A stretch of DNA of 6,152 bases from positions 1 to 6,152 of the forward strand of contig JAEWNM010000262.1 of NCBI GenBank assembly GCA_023392755.1, given 5' to 3'. Each line of letters opens with the position of its first letter. Within the stretch, counting starts at the first letter, position 1. The stretch comes from Bacillota bacterium. Its GTDB lineage: Bacteria > Bacillota > Clostridia > Christensenellales > Aristaeellaceae. Of this stretch, positions 1 through 5,506 are shown in pieces. The notes under the pieces were generated by a model. The model searched no databases. It saw only the letters and a program-made list of their open reading frames with translations, and had not been told where the DNA came from. The position numbers and the translations under genes are program-made.

Positions 1-43
1 GCAATAGGCTGGGCGGATGAATCAAGCGAAAGGGAGGGATGGG

Positions 44-192
44 AGCGGCAGCGACCAGAACGACCATTGAGCTTGCGGAATGCGCAGCAGGGCGACTATT
101 GAGCCAGATGGAGGGATAAAGCGAGGCCGAGGAGGCTGGCGAAACAAGCAGTGCGAAGCGGCAGCGAGCAATGCGCCCCTTGAGCCAGATGG
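44..192. repeat. Degenerate short repeats in a G-rich non-coding tract
   Basis: The stretch contains imperfect copies of short units. The 12-mer CGACYATTGAGC occurs at 61-72 and 93-104, with a relative (CGCCCCTTGAGC) at 174-185. The 13-mer TTGAGCCAGATGG is identical at 99-111 and 180-192. GCGGCAGCGA followed by CCA or GCA occurs near 46 and near 157. No ribosome binding site or protein-like composition supports a gene on either strand, and a long minus-strand reading frame across here is explained by the repeats. These may be remains of an intergenic repeat family or the end of a decayed element that began before the window. The origin is unknown. Confidence 0.45.
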
Positions 193-200
193 GTAGGAAT

Positions 201-271
201 GCCCTGGTCGCCCCTTAAGGGGCGAAACATTTATCCCTTTCAATGGAATGCTACTGCGGAAAACAAGGATA
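201..271 (+). repeat. Structured intergenic repeat, copy A (5'-truncated)
   Basis: This 71-bp segment matches copy B (309-379) at 65 of 71 positions, exactly 108 bp upstream of it. It keeps the second helix as a perfect 18-bp palindrome (208-225, 7-bp stem with TTAA loop). It also keeps the third helix: TATCC 232-236 with GGATA 267-271, and TTTC 238-241 with GAAA 259-262. The left arm of the first helix is missing: the sequence before 201 does not match copy B, so the copy is truncated or recombined at that point. In the apical hairpin of the third helix the change from TGGCATGCCA to TGGAATGCTA keeps a G-U pair. It lies head to tail with copy B, with only six bases between them. The strand is assigned by convention. 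Confidence 0.75.
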
Positions 272-277
272 AGTGAG

Positions 278-379
278 GATGCCTCCGAAGGTCCAGGGCG
301 ACCGGAAAGCCCTGGTCGCCCCTTAAGGGGCGAAATATTTATCCCTTTCAGTGGCATGCCATTGCGGAAAGCAAGGATA
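278..379 (+). repeat. Structured intergenic repeat, copy B (apparently full length)
   Basis: The roughly 102-bp unit contains three predicted helices. Stem 1 pairs CCAGGGC 293-299 with GCCCTGG 309-315 around the 9-base loop GACCGGAAA. Stem 2 pairs TCGCCCC 316-322 with GGGGCGA 327-333 around TTAA. Stem 3 pairs TATCC and CTTTC (340-349) with GAAAG (367-371) and GGATA (375-379), leaving CAA bulged, and has the 10-bp palindrome TGGCATGCCA (352-361) inside it. Copy A repeats the 3' 71 bp. Copy C (5272-5413) repeats the whole architecture with changed stem sequences. It could be a small structured RNA, a structured 5' leader or terminator-like element, or a REP/MITE-like repeat. There is no U-tract after any stem, so it is not a standard intrinsic terminator. 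I do not recognise the family. Confidence 0.75.
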
Positions 380-565
380 TATCATGCCTGATGTCATGAC
401 CAGGACTTATGACACCCATCCGGCTCAAGGGGTTCATTGCTCGCCGCCGCTTCCCCCAGGGTTGCCATATAGGGCGAAACATGGTATGCTCGAAACATAG
501 GTATCCTTTTTCCGCCTCAATAAAAATGCCGCGCGGCGGCGGTTTGGACGAAAGGAGGACACTCG
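380..565 (+). other. Promoter and leader region of the DUF1538 operon
   Basis: The stretch between the repeat array and the DUF1538 start holds no credible gene. Short reading frames on both strands lack ribosome binding sites and recognisable protein character. It contains the promoter listed separately, a tandem 16-bp direct repeat beginning CGAAACAT (475-490 and 491-506, 12 of 16 identical by eye) that overlaps the -10 and the expected transcription start, and a GCCGCGCGGC palindrome at 528-537 within the expected roughly 70-nt leader. The direct repeat is a plausible activator or repressor site, but nothing in the window identifies the protein. Confidence 0.4.
462..490 (+). promoter_or_regulatory. 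Sigma-A promoter with extended -10 for the DUF1538-PII operon
   Basis: TTGCCA (462-467) is followed after 17 bp by TATGCT (485-490). The bases TGG directly before it (482-484) give an extended -10 (TGnTATnnT type). The spacing is optimal and each hexamer differs from consensus at one or two positions. Transcription would begin near 497, giving a leader of about 70 nt before the TTG start. This is pattern recognition only. Confidence 0.5.
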
Positions 566-568
566 TTG
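551..568 (+). promoter_or_regulatory. Ribosome binding site that decides the TTG start
   Basis: AAAGGAGG (551-558) is a near-perfect anti-16S match 7 bases before TTG at 566-568. No ATG or GTG at a suitable distance competes. The next codons give a basic N-terminus (MRKKLALKVR) leading into a membrane helix, as expected for this protein. Confidence 0.85.
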
Positions 569-2086
569 CGCAAAAAGCTGGCATTGAAGGTCCGTGAATC
601 TCTGTCATCCGTTCTTCCCATCACCATCATCGTACTGCTTCTGGCGTTCACCATTTCCCCCATGCAGGTGGGCGTGCTGGGCCTGTTTTTGATGGGCGCC
701 GTTATGCTGATTCTGGGCACGGGCCTTTTTACCCTGGGGGCGGAAATGGCCATGATGCCCATGGGCACCCATATGGGCGCGCATCTGACAAAGCGGCGCA
801 GGCTGTATGTGATGATCTTCGTTTCCTTTCTGATGGGCGTGCTCATCACCGTGGCTGAGCCTGATTTGAGTGTGCTGGCCAGGCAGGTGCCCGCCGTGCC
901 GGATGCGGTTATCATCGGCGCTGTTGCGCTGGGGGTGGGGCTGTTTCTGGTGCTGGCGGTAACGCGCATTGTGTTCCAGGTGTCCCTGCGCGTTCTGCTT
1001 ATCGGCTTTTACGGCGCCGTATTTGCCCTGGCGGCTTTCGCCAACCCCGATTACCTGGCGGTGGCTTTTGACTCCGGCGGCGTGACTACCGGCCCTATTA
1101 CCGTGCCCTTCATTCTGGCGCTGGGCATCGGCGTGGCTGGCGTGGGCAGCGGGAAAAGCGGCCAGGACGACTCCTTTGGCCTGGTGGCGCTGTGTTCCAT
1201 CGGGCCTATCCTGGCGGTATCGCTTCTGGGCCTGCTCTATCCCGCAAAGACGGAAGCGGTTACGGAGGCGATTGTAAAAAATCCCGGCACCACCCGGGAG
1301 ATGCTGGCGCTGTTCGGCCATGCGCTGCCTCATTTTTTGCGGGATGTGGCCATTGCTCTGAGCCCCATGGTCGCGCTTTTCCTTTTCTTTCAGTGGCGGT
1401 ATTTGCGGCTGCCCGCAAGCCAGCTTGCCCGCATTGCGGTGGGGGTGCTGTATACATATGTGGGCCTGGTGGTGTTCCTTGCCGGGGTGAACGTGGGCTT
1501 TATGCCGGCGGGCAACCTTCTGGGCAGGCAGATTGCATCGCTTCCCTACCGCTGGATACTCGTTCCCCTGGGCATGGTGATCGGGTACTTCATCGTATCG
1601 GCGGAGCCCGCCGTTCATGTGCTCAACGAACAGGTGGAGGAGTTGACAGGCGGCGCCATCTCCAAAAAAGCGATGATGGGCAGCCTGGCCGCAGGCATGG
1701 CCATCTCCATCGGCCTTTCGATGGCACGGGCGATGACGGGCGTCAGCCTGTGGTTTTTTCTGGTGCCGGGATACGTGCTGGCACTTGTTCTTTCCTTTTT
1801 TGTGCCGCGCATTTTCACGGCCATCGCCTTTGATTCCGGCGGCGTGGCCTCCGGCCCCATGACGGCCACATTTTTGCTGCCCTTCGCCATGGGCGTTACG
1901 CACTCCGCAGGCGGCGATATACTGAAGGACGCCTTCGGAACGGTGGCCATGGTGGCCATGACGCCCCTGATTACCATACAGGTTCTGGGCCTTGTCTATT
2001 CCCTGAAATCACGCCGGGACAAGGGCGGGCAGGATGATGGAACGGACAGCGCGCAGGAAGCGGAGGATATCATTGAACTGTCATAG
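566..2086 (+). CDS. DUF1538 family polytopic membrane protein, two-repeat form
   Basis: This is a 506-residue integral membrane protein of about 12 hydrophobic segments, made of two homologous halves (about 15-225 and 255-480). Each half carries the signature AFDSGG followed by VTTGP (167-177) or VASGP (421-431), an AEP motif before it (97-99 and 346-348), and a DSFG or DAFG motif after it (202-205 and 455-458). These paired features mark the DUF1538 family. From family knowledge, the two-component relative UmpAB of a Halomonas species, as I recall it, was reported as a Na+(Li+,K+)/H+ antiporter; here both halves are in one chain. The ion and the direction of transport are inferred, not shown. 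The C-terminus (481-506) is hydrophilic, basic then acidic, and probably cytosolic. The next gene encodes a fused PII-like protein, so the transporter is probably under PII-type control. Start is TTG at 566 with AAAGGAGG 7 bases upstream. Confidence 0.88.
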   Translation: MRKKLALKVRESLSSVLPITIIVLLLAFTISPMQVGVLGLFLMGAVMLILGTGLFTLGAEMAMMPMGTHMGAHLTKRRRLYVMIFVSFLMGVLITVAEPDLSVLARQVPAVPDAVIIGAVALGVGLFLVLAVTRIVFQVSLRVLLIGFYGAVFALAAFANPDYLAVAFDSGGVTTGPITVPFILALGIGVAGVGSGKSGQDDSFGLVALCSIGPILAVSLLGLLYPAKTEAVTEAIVKNPGTTREMLALFGHALPHFLRDVAIALSPMVALFLFFQWRYLRLPASQLARIAVGVLYTYVGLVVFLAGVNVGFMPAGNLLGRQIASLPYRWILVPLGMVIGYFIVSAEPAVHVLNEQVEELTGGAISKKAMMGSLAAGMAISIGLSMARAMTGVSLWFFLVPGYVLALVLSFFVPRIFTAIAFDSGGVASGPMTATFLLPFAMGVTHSAGGDILKDAFGTVAMVAMTPLITIQVLGLVYSLKSRRDKGGQDDGTDSAQEAEDIIELS

Positions 2087-2115
2087 CACCAACGTATCGT
2101 CAAGGAGGAAACATC

Positions 2116-2907
2116 ATGGACAACATGCAGGGCGCATGCGCTGACAAAGGCGGGGCCTGCGCCGTAAAGCAGGGTCCGGTCGTGCAATTGAAGCTCCTGG
2201 CCACCATTGTGGACCGGGGCAAGGGGCAAAGCGCGGTGGACCTGATGAAGAAGGAAGGCGTTCTGTTCCACACCATCATGTTGGGCAGGGGAACGGCGCG
2301 CAAGCCGGTTTTGAATTATCTTGGCCTTGGGGAAACGGAAAAGGATGTAGTTATCAGCACCATTCCACAGGAGGGTGGCCGCCGCGTTCTGCGCAAGCTC
2401 CTTACTGCCATGCGCCTGGATGCGCCCGGCCGCGGCATTGCTTTCACATTGCCGCTGTCCAGCGTGGGCGGTGCCAAAACGCTGGATTACCTGACGGGAA
2501 CCATGAAGGATAATACGGATTCGCCATCCAAATATGAGGTGAACGATATGGACTCCCATGCGCACAGTTTGGTGATTACCATTGTGAACCGCGGCTTTTC
2601 CGATCAGGTGATGGAGTCTGCCGCAAGGGCCGGGGCAAAGGGCGGTACGGTGCTGCACGCAAGGGGCGCGGGGCGCGAGGAGGCGGAAAAATTCTTCGGC
2701 ATCACCATCCAGCCGGAAAAGGAAGTCGTTCTCATCCTTTTGCGCCGGGAGCACAAGCAGGCCGTTATGCAGGAGATATGCAAGGGTGCCGGCCTTTCCA
2801 CGCCGGGCCACGGCTTTTCCTTCAGCCTTCCGGTGGATGATGTTCTGGGCATGGCTCCCATGATGATAGAGGAAATGTACGGGGAGCCGCCCGCGCAGCG
2901 GGATTAG
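2116..2907 (+). CDS. Tandem PII-like signalling protein (P-II family nitrogen regulator type)
   Basis: This 263-residue soluble protein contains two PII-like (ferredoxin-fold) domains. Domain 1 spans about 22-127 (VQLKLLATIVDRGKG, later GRGIAFTLPL at 105-114). Domain 2 spans about 150-247 (SLVITIVNRGFSDQVM, GGTVLHARGAG at 176-186, PEKEVVLILL at 200-209, GHGFSFSLPVDDVLG at 231-245). A canonical PII is about 112 residues and trimerises; two fused domains give about twice that. The canonical T-loop uridylylation tyrosine is not recognisable in either domain, and I see no nitrogen genes nearby. A 20-residue tail with C8 and C15 precedes domain 1. It starts 29 bp after the DUF1538 stop with AAGGAGG (2102-2108), so the two genes are almost certainly cotranscribed and the protein probably gates or senses for the transporter. 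Ligand binding and partner contact are inferred. Confidence 0.85.
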   Translation: MDNMQGACADKGGACAVKQGPVVQLKLLATIVDRGKGQSAVDLMKKEGVLFHTIMLGRGTARKPVLNYLGLGETEKDVVISTIPQEGGRRVLRKLLTAMRLDAPGRGIAFTLPLSSVGGAKTLDYLTGTMKDNTDSPSKYEVNDMDSHAHSLVITIVNRGFSDQVMESAARAGAKGGTVLHARGAGREEAEKFFGITIQPEKEVVLILLRREHKQAVMQEICKGAGLSTPGHGFSFSLPVDDVLGMAPMMIEEMYGEPPAQRD

Positions 2908-2946
2908 CAAACAGGGCCGTATCTTTTTCCAGACGGGCTGAAAAAA

Positions 2947-3009
2947 GTTCATATGACTATTGACACATATGAACGGTCGCGCATATAATATATATGAGCG
3001 ACCGTTCAT
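2947..3009. promoter_or_regulatory. Compound operator: 41-bp near-palindrome plus flanking half-site
   Basis: ATGAACGGTCGC (2969-2980) and GCGACCGTTCAT (2998-3009) are perfect inverted arms. The bases between them also mostly pair (2982-2987 with 2991-2996), with only 2981/2997 and 2988/2990 unpaired around centre 2989. A second inverted repeat, GTTCATATG (2947-2955) with CATATGAAC (2966-2974), flanks the -35 box and shares the middle half-site. ATATGAAC-type half-sites are typical of ArsR/SmtB-family repressors of Zn/Cd exporters, and the GACCGTTCAT arm also resembles TetR-family sites. The regulator is not encoded next to the ATPase in this window. The dyad could alternatively act as a leader hairpin only in part, because the transcription start lies inside it. 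Confidence 0.7.
2960..2989 (+). promoter_or_regulatory. Consensus sigma-A promoter of the metal ATPase
   Basis: Both hexamers are perfect: TTGACA (2960-2965) and TATAAT (2984-2989), 18 bp apart. Transcription should start near 2996, leaving a leader of about 59 nt. The near-palindrome listed next covers the -10 and the spacer, which fits a tightly repressed but intrinsically strong promoter. Confidence 0.8.
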
Positions 3010-3054
3010 TTATTATACTTTCGGCGTCCTGCCGGAAGGAAAGGCGGAGGGCCT

Positions 3055-5178
3055 ATGGTCAGAAGCTACCGGCTGAAGGATCTTGACTGCGCCAACTGCG
3101 CCATGAAAATCGGGCGTGCGATAGGCGCGCTGTCGGGGGTGAAAAACGCCCAGGTGCATTTTGCGTCCCAGCGGCTGACGGTGGAGTTTGCGGGGGAGCC
3201 CGCCATGGAAATCGAAACCCGGATCAGGGACGCGGTGCTGGCCATTGAGCCGGATACCCAGGTGGTAAACTGGCAGGAGCAGACGGCGGGCGATGTGATC
3301 CAAGAGGAGGACGAAAGGCGGAAGGAGTTCAAAAAGGCCTTTATGGCAGTGGCTGCCGCCCTTTTGCTTATGGCGGCGGGGGTTCTCCTTTCATCGGTAT
3401 TTCCGCAGGGCGAAACCCTGCTGCTGATTGGCGCGTATCTTGTATCTGGCTTCCCTGTGGTGAAAACGGCGTTTATGCGCCTTACAAGAGGGCAGGCGCT
3501 GGATGAAACGCTGCTGATGACCATCGCCACCCTGGGCGCGTGGGCGCTTGGCGAGGGGATTGAGGCGGCGGCCGTGATGATCTTCTACCGTGTGGGGGAG
3601 ACGCTGCAGGACATGGCTGTTTTAAGGGGGCGTTCCGATATACGGGCGCTTTCCAGGCTGGTAAGCGACACGGCCCATGTGGTGCTTCAGGAAGTGGTGG
3701 ATATGCCCGCCGCCGCCGTGCGGCCGGGGGATATCCTGGAGGTGCGCACGGGGGAGCGGATACCCGTGGACGGGGAGGTCGTTATGGGCGCAAGCGCGCT
3801 GGATGTATCCGCGCTCACCGGCGAATCCGCTCCAGCCGCCTGCGCTCCGGGGGACAAGGTGCTCTCCGGCAGCCAGAATACGGGGCCGCTGATCCGCGTT
3901 TTGTGTGAAAAGCCCGCCGCCGAAAGCACCGTTGCCCGTATCCTGCGCCTGACCAGGGAGGAGGCCGCAAAAAAGGCCGCTCCCGAACGCTTTCTGGGTA
4001 AATTCGCCGCCGTATATACCCCGGCCGTGGTGGCCGCGGCGGCCCTGATATTCGTACTGCCGCCCCTTTTCGGGCTGGGAACCTATGCGGACTGGGGCTA
4101 CCGGGCGCTTCTGCTGCTGATGATCAGCTGCCCCTGCGCGCTGGTTTTGTCCGTGCCCCTGGGCTATGTCGCCGGTATGGGCGAAAGCGCCCGCCGGGGG
4201 CTTTTGGTTAAGGGCGGGGCGGCGCTGGAGGCGCTGGCAAAGGTGAACGCGCTGGCCATGGACAAAACGGGCACGCTGACCGAAGGCGTATTCCGCCTGA
4301 TAAAGGTGCGCCCGGCCCAAGGCGCAACGGAGGATGAGCTGATGGCGGCGGCGCTGTATGCGGAAAGCAAGGCACAGCACCCCCTGGCCCGCAGCATCCT
4401 GACCTCCCCGGAGGCCAGGGAGTGGCTGCTTGGCCACCCTATGCAAAACGGCATGGAAACGTATGAGGAAATCCCGGGCAAGGGCGTGCGCGTCAAAGAA
4501 AACGGCCGCGAAATCTGGTGCGGCAGCCAGAGCCTTCTTCTTCAAAACGGCGTTGCGGTACCGGCGGAGCATCAGGGCGATCAGGTCCATACCGCGGAAA
4601 ACGGCCGGTATCTGGGCAGCTTTCATTTAAACGATGCCCCGCGGGCGGAAGCGCCCGGCGTTCTGAACAAGCTGCAAGGCCTGAAGATAAGCTCCATTAC
4701 CGTGCTCACAGGCGATTCCAAAAGCGGCGCGCAGGCGGTTATGGGTTTGCCCGCCATCGCGGACGTGCGCTATGGGCTTTTGCCGGAAGGCAAGGTAAGC
4801 GCCGTAAAGGAAATCATGGCATCGGGCCGCCGCGTGGCCTTTGTGGGCGACGGCGTCAACGACGCGCCTGTTCTTGCGGCGGCCCATGTGGGCATCGCCA
4901 TGGGCGGCATCGGCAGCCAGGCCGCCATGGAGGCGGCGGACTGCGTTCTGGCGGCGGGCACGCTGAGCGCTTTGCCCTCCGGCATCAAAACGGCGCGGTT
5001 AACCGCCCGCATCGTTCGCGCAAACGTGGCTATTGCCCTTGCCGTCAAGCTTGCCGTAATGGCGCTGGGCATCGCGGGCATGGCCAATATGTGGCTGGCG
5101 GTGACGGCAGATGTGGGCGTTTCCCTTCTGTGCGTGCTTCTGACCGGCGCCGTCCGCCTGGGAAGGACCTCCGGGTAA
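3055..5178 (+). CDS. cadA: P1B-2-type heavy-metal-exporting ATPase (Zn2+/Cd2+/Pb2+)
   Basis: This 707-residue pump couples ATP hydrolysis to export of divalent soft metals across the cytoplasmic membrane. It has one N-terminal heavy-metal-associated domain with DCANC (C12, C15). Eight membrane helices are visible: four near 95-180, two near 318-372 carrying the metal-site CPC (359-361), and two near 655-698. The actuator TGE is at 255-257. The phosphorylated D403 lies in DKTGTLTEG, HP is at 442-443, TGD at 552-554 and GDGVND at 598-603. K665 in the seventh helix and D686 in the eighth match the Zn/Cd/Pb subgroup, as in ZntA, rather than the Cu subgroup. SVPLGY follows CPC, a form I associate with Bacillota members. 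Length is normal and all catalytic motifs are intact. The ATG has GGAGG 4 bases upstream and an AAGGAAAGG stretch just before. The metal is inferred from motifs, so cadA is a family-level name. Confidence 0.93.
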   Translation: MVRSYRLKDLDCANCAMKIGRAIGALSGVKNAQVHFASQRLTVEFAGEPAMEIETRIRDAVLAIEPDTQVVNWQEQTAGDVIQEEDERRKEFKKAFMAVAAALLLMAAGVLLSSVFPQGETLLLIGAYLVSGFPVVKTAFMRLTRGQALDETLLMTIATLGAWALGEGIEAAAVMIFYRVGETLQDMAVLRGRSDIRALSRLVSDTAHVVLQEVVDMPAAAVRPGDILEVRTGERIPVDGEVVMGASALDVSALTGESAPAACAPGDKVLSGSQNTGPLIRVLCEKPAAESTVARILRLTREEAAKKAAPERFLGKFAAVYTPAVVAAAALIFVLPPLFGLGTYADWGYRALLLLMISCPCALVLSVPLGYVAGMGESARRGLLVKGGAALEALAKVNALAMDKTGTLTEGVFRLIKVRPAQGATEDELMAAALYAESKAQHPLARSILTSPEAREWLLGHPMQNGMETYEEIPGKGVRVKENGREIWCGSQSLLLQNGVAVPAEHQGDQVHTAENGRYLGSFHLNDAPRAEAPGVLNKLQGLKISSITVLTGDSKSGAQAVMGLPAIADVRYGLLPEGKVSAVKEIMASGRRVAFVGDGVNDAPVLAAAHVGIAMGGIGSQAAMEAADCVLAAGTLSALPSGIKTARLTARIVRANVAIALAVKLAVMALGIAGMANMWLAVTADVGVSLLCVLLTGAVRLGRTSG

Positions 5179-5271
5179 TTGCTTTTCAAACAGGGCCGCA
5201 AAGAAAAGCCCTTCATAGGTTTGGGGGAAGCCGCCGTCGTGCTGGTCGCATAATTGTATAACTATTCAGGA

Positions 5272-5413
5272 GATGGCGTCCGAAGGTTTCCAAAGGGCGA
5301 TCGGAAAGCCCTTTGGTCGCGTCAGGAAACGCGATATCCCTCTTCTTGAATAGCATTATGCAAAATGCGACCTTGGCGCGGCGGCTTTATTTGTGTTGTG
5401 GAAAGCAAAGATC
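5272..5413 (+). repeat. Structured intergenic repeat, copy C (diverged, with insertion)
   Basis: The 5' part matches copy B: GATGGCGTCCGAAGG (5272-5286), then stem 1 CCAAAGGGC (5290-5298) with GCCCTTTGG (5308-5316) around the loop GATCGGAAA. Stem 2 is TCGCGT (5317-5322) with ACGCGA (5329-5334), followed by TATCCCT (5335-5341). The 3' end TTGTGGAAAGCAAAGAT (5396-5412) differs from copy B (362-378) at two positions. Between these blocks C carries about 40 extra bases. Compared with B, stem 1 is longer by a matched AA/TT pair insertion and stem 2 has swapped base pairs, so the pairing is kept although the sequence changed. Stem 3 is poorly kept here. It has the same orientation as copies A and B. 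Confidence 0.7.
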
Positions 5414-5455
5414 AACTATAAAATTCTTTTTGTAAAACATAGTTGACATAATGTC
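5412..5455. promoter_or_regulatory. Inverted repeats over the XRE promoter, candidate autoregulatory operators
   Basis: TCAACTAT (5412-5419) and ATAGTTGA (5439-5446) form a perfect 8-bp inverted repeat with a 19-bp spacer. GACATAATGTC (5445-5455) is an 11-bp palindrome overlapping the -35 box. Small XRE repressors commonly bind such dyads at their own promoter, so autoregulation is a reasonable inference. The first arm overlaps the end of repeat copy C by about two bases. Confidence 0.45.
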
Positions 5456-5471
5456 GGAAATATGTTATTAT
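5443..5471 (+). promoter_or_regulatory. Sigma-A promoter of the XRE regulator gene
   Basis: TTGACA (5443-5448) and TATTAT (5466-5471) are separated by exactly 17 bp. Transcription would begin near 5478, giving a short leader of about 29 nt before the ATG at 5507. The promoter begins 29 bp after the end of repeat copy C. Confidence 0.78.
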
Positions 5472-5506
5472 GCGTATGTAAAACACAGGTGCGGGGAGGT
5501 AGGGGC

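Larger units (their letters stand above)
2908..3054 (+). other. Intergenic region between PII-like gene and metal ATPase
   Basis: The 147 bp contain the ATPase promoter and operator, listed separately. Just after the PII-like stop is an imperfect hairpin (about 2913-2940, with ACGGGCTG as right arm) followed by A residues rather than T residues, so it is not an intrinsic terminator for the + strand. Read-through from the upstream operon into the ATPase cannot be excluded. Confidence 0.4.
5179..5506 (+). other. Intergenic region with structured repeat C and the XRE gene promoter
   Basis: The 328 bp contain no credible gene on either strand. A weak 5-bp hairpin (5192-5196 with 5208-5212) follows the ATPase stop but has no T-tract, so no confident terminator is seen. 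The middle holds repeat copy C and the right end holds the promoter and inverted repeats of the XRE gene. Confidence 0.5.

Noticed and set aside
22..357. Minus-strand reading frame of 111 codons with a repeated LKG-containing peptide
   Set aside because: The internal peptide repeat is exactly the DNA repeat A/B read backwards, there is no ribosome binding site, and the composition is not protein-like.
278..379. CRISPR array or tRNA in the repeat region
   Set aside because: Only two adjacent copies exist, with no uniform spacers, and no cloverleaf or CCA-end pattern is present.
220..482. Shared 11-mer GGGCGAAACAT in repeat A (220-230) and in the DUF1538 leader (472-482), possibly a fourth repeat remnant
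   Set aside because: Several shared 11-mers are expected by chance and the surrounding bases give no stem 2 or stem 3.
605..1903. Long minus-strand frame of 432 codons opposite the DUF1538 gene
   Set aside because: It is rich in His, Gln, Arg and Lys without domains, as expected for the complement of a GC-rich membrane protein gene, and the opposite frame has clear family motifs and a good ribosome binding site.
2913..2946. Intrinsic terminator after the PII-like gene
   Set aside because: The hairpin is interrupted by an internal loop and is followed by A residues, so it does not fit a terminator on the coding strand.
3622..4626. Minus-strand frame of 334 codons opposite the ATPase
   Set aside because: The + strand frame carries every P-type ATPase motif across this interval; the other frame has no recognisable domain or start signal.
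2908..5198. Shared 12-mer CAAACAGGGCCG just after the PII-like stop (2908-2919) and after the ATPase stop (5187-5198)
   Set aside because: About one shared 12-mer is expected by chance in a window of this size, the flanks do not match, and no structure or T-tract is shared.
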